Positions 6,480 to 9,351 of a DNA stretch of 9,351 nt are shown one piece after another (positions within the stretch are counted from its first letter, which is position 1; each line of letters starts with the position of its first letter). The notes beneath the pieces were generated by a model. That model searched no databases. It saw nothing but the letters and a program-made list of their open reading frames with translations, and was not told where the DNA came from. Source of the stretch: CAZRZN01 sp964604565 (GTDB lineage Bacteria; Pseudomonadota; Alphaproteobacteria; Rhodobacterales; Rhodobacteraceae); contig CAZRZN010000163.1 of assembly GCA_964604565.1 (NCBI GenBank), positions 1 to 9,351 on the forward strand, read 5' to 3'. The position numbers and the translations under genes were made by a program.

Positions 6480-7238
6480 ATGCGCGAAAGCGATCATCCC
6501 GATCTGTCCGGCCACGTCGCCTGCGTGACCGGCGCAAGTTCCGGTCTTGGACGACGCGCGGCCCTCGTGCTGTCTCGGGCCGGTGCCAAGGTGATCGCTA
6601 TTGCGCGGCGCGCCGATGCTTTGGCTTCGCTGCATGACGAGGCACCCGGCGCGGTCTTTGCCCTACCGTATGACCTGAGCGACCGCGCGGGATTGGCTGA
6701 TCTGGCCACCCGCGCGTCCGAGCCATTTGGCGCGCCGGATATCCTTGTGCATGCGGCGGGCATCAACACCCGGCAGGCCGCCGATGATGTCACGCCCGAG
6801 GGATGGGACACCACTTTGAACCTGAACCTCGCGGCGCCATTTTTCCTTTCGCAGCATCTTGTTCCGGGGATGCGCGCAAAACGCTGGGGACGGATCGTCA
6901 ATTTCGCCTCGCTGCAATCGCATCGGGCCTTTCCCGGCGGGCTCAGTTATGGTGCCTCCAAAGGCGGGATCGCGCAGTTGACACGCGCCATGGCCGAGGC
7001 TTGGTCGAAGGACGGTATCACCGCGAATGCGATCGGCCCGGGATTTTTCCGGACCGAATTGACTGCGGCCGTGTTCAATGATCCGGAGCGGGCGGCGCGC
7101 AATGCGGCGCAGACGTGCATCGGGCGCAACGGCGAACCGGAGGATCTGGACGGGCCGCTGCTGTTCTTCTGTTCGGATGCCTGCGCCTATGTCACCGGGC
7201 AGGTTCTCATGGTCGATGGGGGGTTCACCGCCAAATGA
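6480..7238 (+). CDS. SDR-family dehydrogenase, probable DHPS 2-dehydrogenase (HpsO/HpsP role)
   Basis: This 252-aa classical short-chain dehydrogenase/reductase has all catalytic landmarks: the cofactor-binding TGASSGLG (17-24), D65, HAAG (91-94), N116 (NLNLAAPFF), S144, and YGASK with Y157 and K161. The C-terminal VTGQVLMVDGGF (238-249) is also standard. R43-R44 after the second strand leaves NAD versus NADP preference open. The gene begins 3 bases after the hpsN stop and its own TGA overlaps the next ATG, so all three dehydrogenases are translationally coupled. In characterised DHPS degraders two 2-dehydrogenases (HpsO, HpsP) interconvert DHPS enantiomers through the 2-keto sulfonate so HpsN can use both. 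The gene order N-O-P would make this HpsO, but which letter and which stereoisomer apply cannot be settled from sequence alone. Confidence 0.88.
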   Translation: MRESDHPDLSGHVACVTGASSGLGRRAALVLSRAGAKVIAIARRADALASLHDEAPGAVFALPYDLSDRAGLADLATRASEPFGAPDILVHAAGINTRQAADDVTPEGWDTTLNLNLAAPFFLSQHLVPGMRAKRWGRIVNFASLQSHRAFPGGLSYGASKGGIAQLTRAMAEAWSKDGITANAIGPGFFRTELTAAVFNDPERAARNAAQTCIGRNGEPEDLDGPLLFFCSDACAYVTGQVLMVDGGFTAK

Positions 7239-8221
7239 AAGCATTGGTTTACACCGGGCAGGAGGCGCTTGAGTTTCGCGATGTGCCGGATCCGGCGCCT
7301 TCGGACGACCACCATCTGATCCGGATCGACAGTGTGGGGATCTGCGGATCCGACATGCATGCGTATCTCGGTCACGACGACCGTCGGCCAGCGCCGCTGA
7401 TCCTTGGCCATGAAGGCGCCGGCACGGTTGTCGGTGGTTCGCTGGATGGCACCCGTGTGACGATCAACCCACTTGTGACATGCGGGGCCTGTCGTGCCTG
7501 CGAGGCCGGGCGGGACAACCTGTGCAGCACGCGGCAGATCATCTCCATGCCGCCAAGGGAAGGTGCCTTCGCGGAATATGTCACGATGCCGGAGCGCAAT
7601 CTTGTGCCGGTTCCCGACAACATCACGCTTGAAAAGGCCGCCCTTGCAGAACCTGTGGCGGTCGGCTGGCACGCGGTCCGGCTGGGGCTGGAGGCGTTGA
7701 CCGCGGACAAGGCCGAAACCGCCCTTGTCATCGGGGGCGGTGCGATCGGCGTAGCCTCTGCGATCAGCCTGATCGCGCAGGGCGTTCCCTCCGTGACCCT
7801 GATAGAGCCCAACGGGCTGCGGCGCGATTATCTGGCGCTTGGCGCAAATGTCAGAGTGCTGGCGCCCGACGATATTGCCGGTCTCGAATTCGATGTCACC
7901 GTTGATTGCGTCGGCTATGACGCGACACGGACCACCGCCTGCGCGGCCACGCGCCCGGGCGGGGTGATCCTGCATGTGGGTCTTGGTGGCGGAACCGCCG
8001 GTCTTGATATCCGCCGTATGACCCTGCAAGAGATCACATTTATCGGAACGTATACCTATACCGCGCAGGATTTCCGTGACACCTGTGCCGCAATGTTCGA
8101 CGGGCGCCTTGGCCCGCTGGACTGGACAGAAACCCGCCCCCTCAGCGACGGCGCCAAGGCGTTCAGCGATATTCGCGAAGGCCGGATCGCCGCGCCGAAG
8201 ATCATTCTCAAACCCGCGTGA
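7235..8221 (+). CDS. zinc-dependent MDR alcohol dehydrogenase, probable second DHPS 2-dehydrogenase
   Basis: This 328-aa medium-chain dehydrogenase is at the short end for its family. Catalytic-zinc residues are C37 (GICGSD), H59-E60 (GHEGAG) and E139 (LAEP). A structural zinc site is complete with C83, C86, C89 and C97. The Rossmann motif GGGAIG is at 167-172, and E191 at the end of the second strand favours NAD+ over NADP+. The ATG at 7235 overlaps the SDR stop codon (ATGA); the frame is open further upstream but that part overlaps the SDR gene. It resembles sorbitol/threonine dehydrogenase-type polyol oxidoreductases. Between hpsN and suyA, the likely role is the partner of the SDR enzyme in interconverting (S)- and (R)-DHPS via the 2-keto intermediate, with HpsP as the likely name. 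This role is inferred from context. Confidence 0.88.
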   Translation: MKALVYTGQEALEFRDVPDPAPSDDHHLIRIDSVGICGSDMHAYLGHDDRRPAPLILGHEGAGTVVGGSLDGTRVTINPLVTCGACRACEAGRDNLCSTRQIISMPPREGAFAEYVTMPERNLVPVPDNITLEKAALAEPVAVGWHAVRLGLEALTADKAETALVIGGGAIGVASAISLIAQGVPSVTLIEPNGLRRDYLALGANVRVLAPDDIAGLEFDVTVDCVGYDATRTTACAATRPGGVILHVGLGGGTAGLDIRRMTLQEITFIGTYTYTAQDFRDTCAAMFDGRLGPLDWTETRPLSDGAKAFSDIREGRIAAPKIILKPA

Positions 8222-8234
8222 AATGGAGAGGCCC

Positions 8235-8546
8235 ATGCCCGATACCAAACCCATCCCGAACGAGATCCCGCAGCTTCTGGTGCATGAACAGGCCGACAAT
8301 GTCGGTGTGGTCGTGGTCGAAGGTCTTACCGCAGGGACCGACATGCTGTGCTGCGTCACGCATGACAATTCGACCTTTCGACTGACGGCCAAACATGACG
8401 TGCCGATCGGCCACAAGATTGCGTTGAAAGATCTCAAGGCTGGCGACACCGCCATGAAATATGGCGAAGACATCGGCAAGATCATCGCCGATATCGGCGA
8501 AGGCGAGCACGTTCACACTCATAATTGCAAAACCAAGCGCTGGTAA
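8235..8546 (+). CDS. suyA: 3-sulfolactate sulfo-lyase small subunit (SuyA)
   Basis: This 103-aa cytoplasmic protein matches the UxaA N-terminal (SAF-domain) family and is the small subunit of (2R)-sulfolactate sulfo-lyase (EC 4.4.1.24), which cleaves sulfolactate to pyruvate and sulfite. Visible landmarks are DNVGVVVVEGL (21-31), HDVPIGHKIALKDLKAGD (54-71), KYGEDIGKII (75-84) and the C-terminal GEHVHTHN (90-97), the conserved His-rich end of SAF domains in altronate/galactarate dehydratase relatives. The start at ATG 8235 is chosen because GGAG at 8225-8228 sits 6 bases upstream; an ATG at 8223 would leave no space for that site. The gap from the preceding gene is 13 bases and to suyB 12 bases. 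Generic annotation would call it an altronate dehydratase small subunit; the hps context argues for SuyA. Confidence 0.92.
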   Translation: MPDTKPIPNEIPQLLVHEQADNVGVVVVEGLTAGTDMLCCVTHDNSTFRLTAKHDVPIGHKIALKDLKAGDTAMKYGEDIGKIIADIGEGEHVHTHNCKTKRW

Positions 8547-8558
8547 GGAACCCGTCAG

Positions 8559-9351
8559 ATGGCATCCAAATACTCCAACATCACCGTCCACGGCTACCGT
8601 CGCGAAAATGGTCGCGTGGGCGTTCGCAACCACGTGATCATCCTGCCCGTGGACGATATTTCCAACGCGGCGTGCGAAGCTGTCGCGAATAACGTCAAGG
8701 GCACGATGGCGATCCCGCACGCCTACGGGCGCCTCCAGTTCGGCGAAGATCTTGACGTGCATTTCAGAACCATCATCGGCACGGGCGCCAATGCCAATGT
8801 CGCCGCTGTCGTGGTGATCGGGATCGAACCGGGCTGGACCAAGAAGATCGCCGATGGCATTCGCCTGACGGGCAAGCCGGTCGCCGAATTTTCGATCGAA
8901 CAGAAGGGCGACTTCGAGACCATCCGCGCCGCGTCCTGGGCCGCCAAGGAATTCGTCCACCACGCGACAGAGATGCAGCGCGAAGAATGTTCCATAAATG
9001 AACTCTGGGTCTCGACCAAATGCGGTGAAAGCGACACGACCACCGGTCTGGGATCCTGCCCGACGGTTGGCAACATGTATGACAAGCTGCTGCCCGAAGG
9101 CATCACCGGATTTTTCGGCGAAACCTCCGAGATCACTGGGGCAGAGCATATCTGCAAGGAGCGCGCCGCATCCCCCGAAGTCGGCGAGCGCTGGTACAAG
9201 ATGTGGAAGGCCTATCAGGACGACGTGATCTTCGCGCATCAGACCGATGACCTGTCCGACAGCCAGCCCACCAAGGGCAACATCGAGGGCGGCCTGACCA
9301 CCATCGAGGAAAAGGCCCTTGGCAACCTCGAAAAGATCGGCCGCACGTCGC
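8559..9351 (+). CDS. suyB: 3-sulfolactate sulfo-lyase large subunit (SuyB), 3' end cut by window edge
   Basis: The frame opens at ATG 8559, with AAGGAA at 8545-8550 as ribosome binding site, and runs 264 codons to the right edge without a stop. It belongs to the UxaA/GarD dehydratase large-subunit family and pairs with SuyA to release sulfite from sulfolactate, forming pyruvate. Landmarks are HGYRRENGRVGVRNHVIILP (11-30), PHAYGRLQFGED (53-64), IGTGANANVAAVVVIGIE (73-90), VSTKCGESDTTTGLGSCPTV (151-170) with C155, and KGNIEGGLTTIEEKALGNLE (239-258). The family is iron-dependent, and conserved Cys/His residues such as C155 and C167 are candidates for metal or active-site roles. Roughly the last third of a typical SuyB should lie beyond the edge. 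Altronate dehydratase is the main alternative label, rejected because of the DHPS gene context. Confidence 0.93.
   Translation, partial: MASKYSNITVHGYRRENGRVGVRNHVIILPVDDISNAACEAVANNVKGTMAIPHAYGRLQFGEDLDVHFRTIIGTGANANVAAVVVIGIEPGWTKKIADGIRLTGKPVAEFSIEQKGDFETIRAASWAAKEFVHHATEMQREECSINELWVSTKCGESDTTTGLGSCPTVGNMYDKLLPEGITGFFGETSEITGAEHICKERAASPEVGERWYKMWKAYQDDVIFAHQTDDLSDSQPTKGNIEGGLTTIEEKALGNLEKIGRTS

Noticed and set aside
7187..8485. A 432-codon minus-strand open frame opposite the MDR dehydrogenase and suyA
   Set aside because: It is antisense to two recognised genes, low-quality in composition, and has no recognisable motif.
8208..9239. A 343-codon minus-strand open frame opposite suyA and suyB
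   Set aside because: It is antisense to the clear sulfo-lyase subunits and has no domain signature.

Overview
The window reads as an alphaproteobacterial chromosome or megaplasmid segment, most likely from the Roseobacter/Rhodobacteraceae group. The reasons are the high-GC coding pattern, a DctPQM-type TRAP transporter, tightly packed genes, and a gene set known from marine roseobacters that grow on C3 sulfonates. The genus cannot be named from the sequence.

Left part (1-1632, minus strand): the N-terminal portion of an M24-family (creatinase/Xaa-Pro peptidase-like) protein runs off the left edge. Upstream of it lie about 230 bases without a convincing intact gene, where protein-like stretches in two alternating frames suggest a broken gene remnant. 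Next comes a complete LacI-family transcriptional regulator. A 193-base divergent intergenic region (1633-1825) holds two LacI-type operator palindromes spaced exactly 22 bp, laid over a plausible sigma-70-like promoter that fires rightward.

Right part (1826-9351, plus strand): one long apparent operon. In order it encodes a 63-aa two-helix membrane protein, a Tat-exported TRAP solute-binding protein, a strong intercistronic hairpin, the TRAP small and large membrane subunits, a histidinol-dehydrogenase-like enzyme matching sulfopropanediol 3-dehydrogenase (HpsN), an SDR dehydrogenase, a zinc MDR dehydrogenase, and the small and large subunits of 3-sulfolactate sulfo-lyase (SuyA, and SuyB truncated by the right edge). 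Gaps are 25 bases or less (one pair overlaps by 4) except at the hairpin.

Taken together this is a complete inferred route for 2,3-dihydroxypropane-1-sulfonate (DHPS). The TRAP system takes DHPS up. The SDR and MDR enzymes probably interconvert its enantiomers through the 2-keto form. HpsN oxidises (R)-DHPS in two NAD+-dependent steps to (R)-sulfolactate. SuyAB then splits sulfolactate into pyruvate and sulfite. The divergent LacI-type protein is the obvious candidate repressor. The general pathway is known; the less-described elements are the tandem operator layout, the small membrane protein, the Tat signal on the binding protein, the hairpin after it, and the damaged region between regulator and peptidase.
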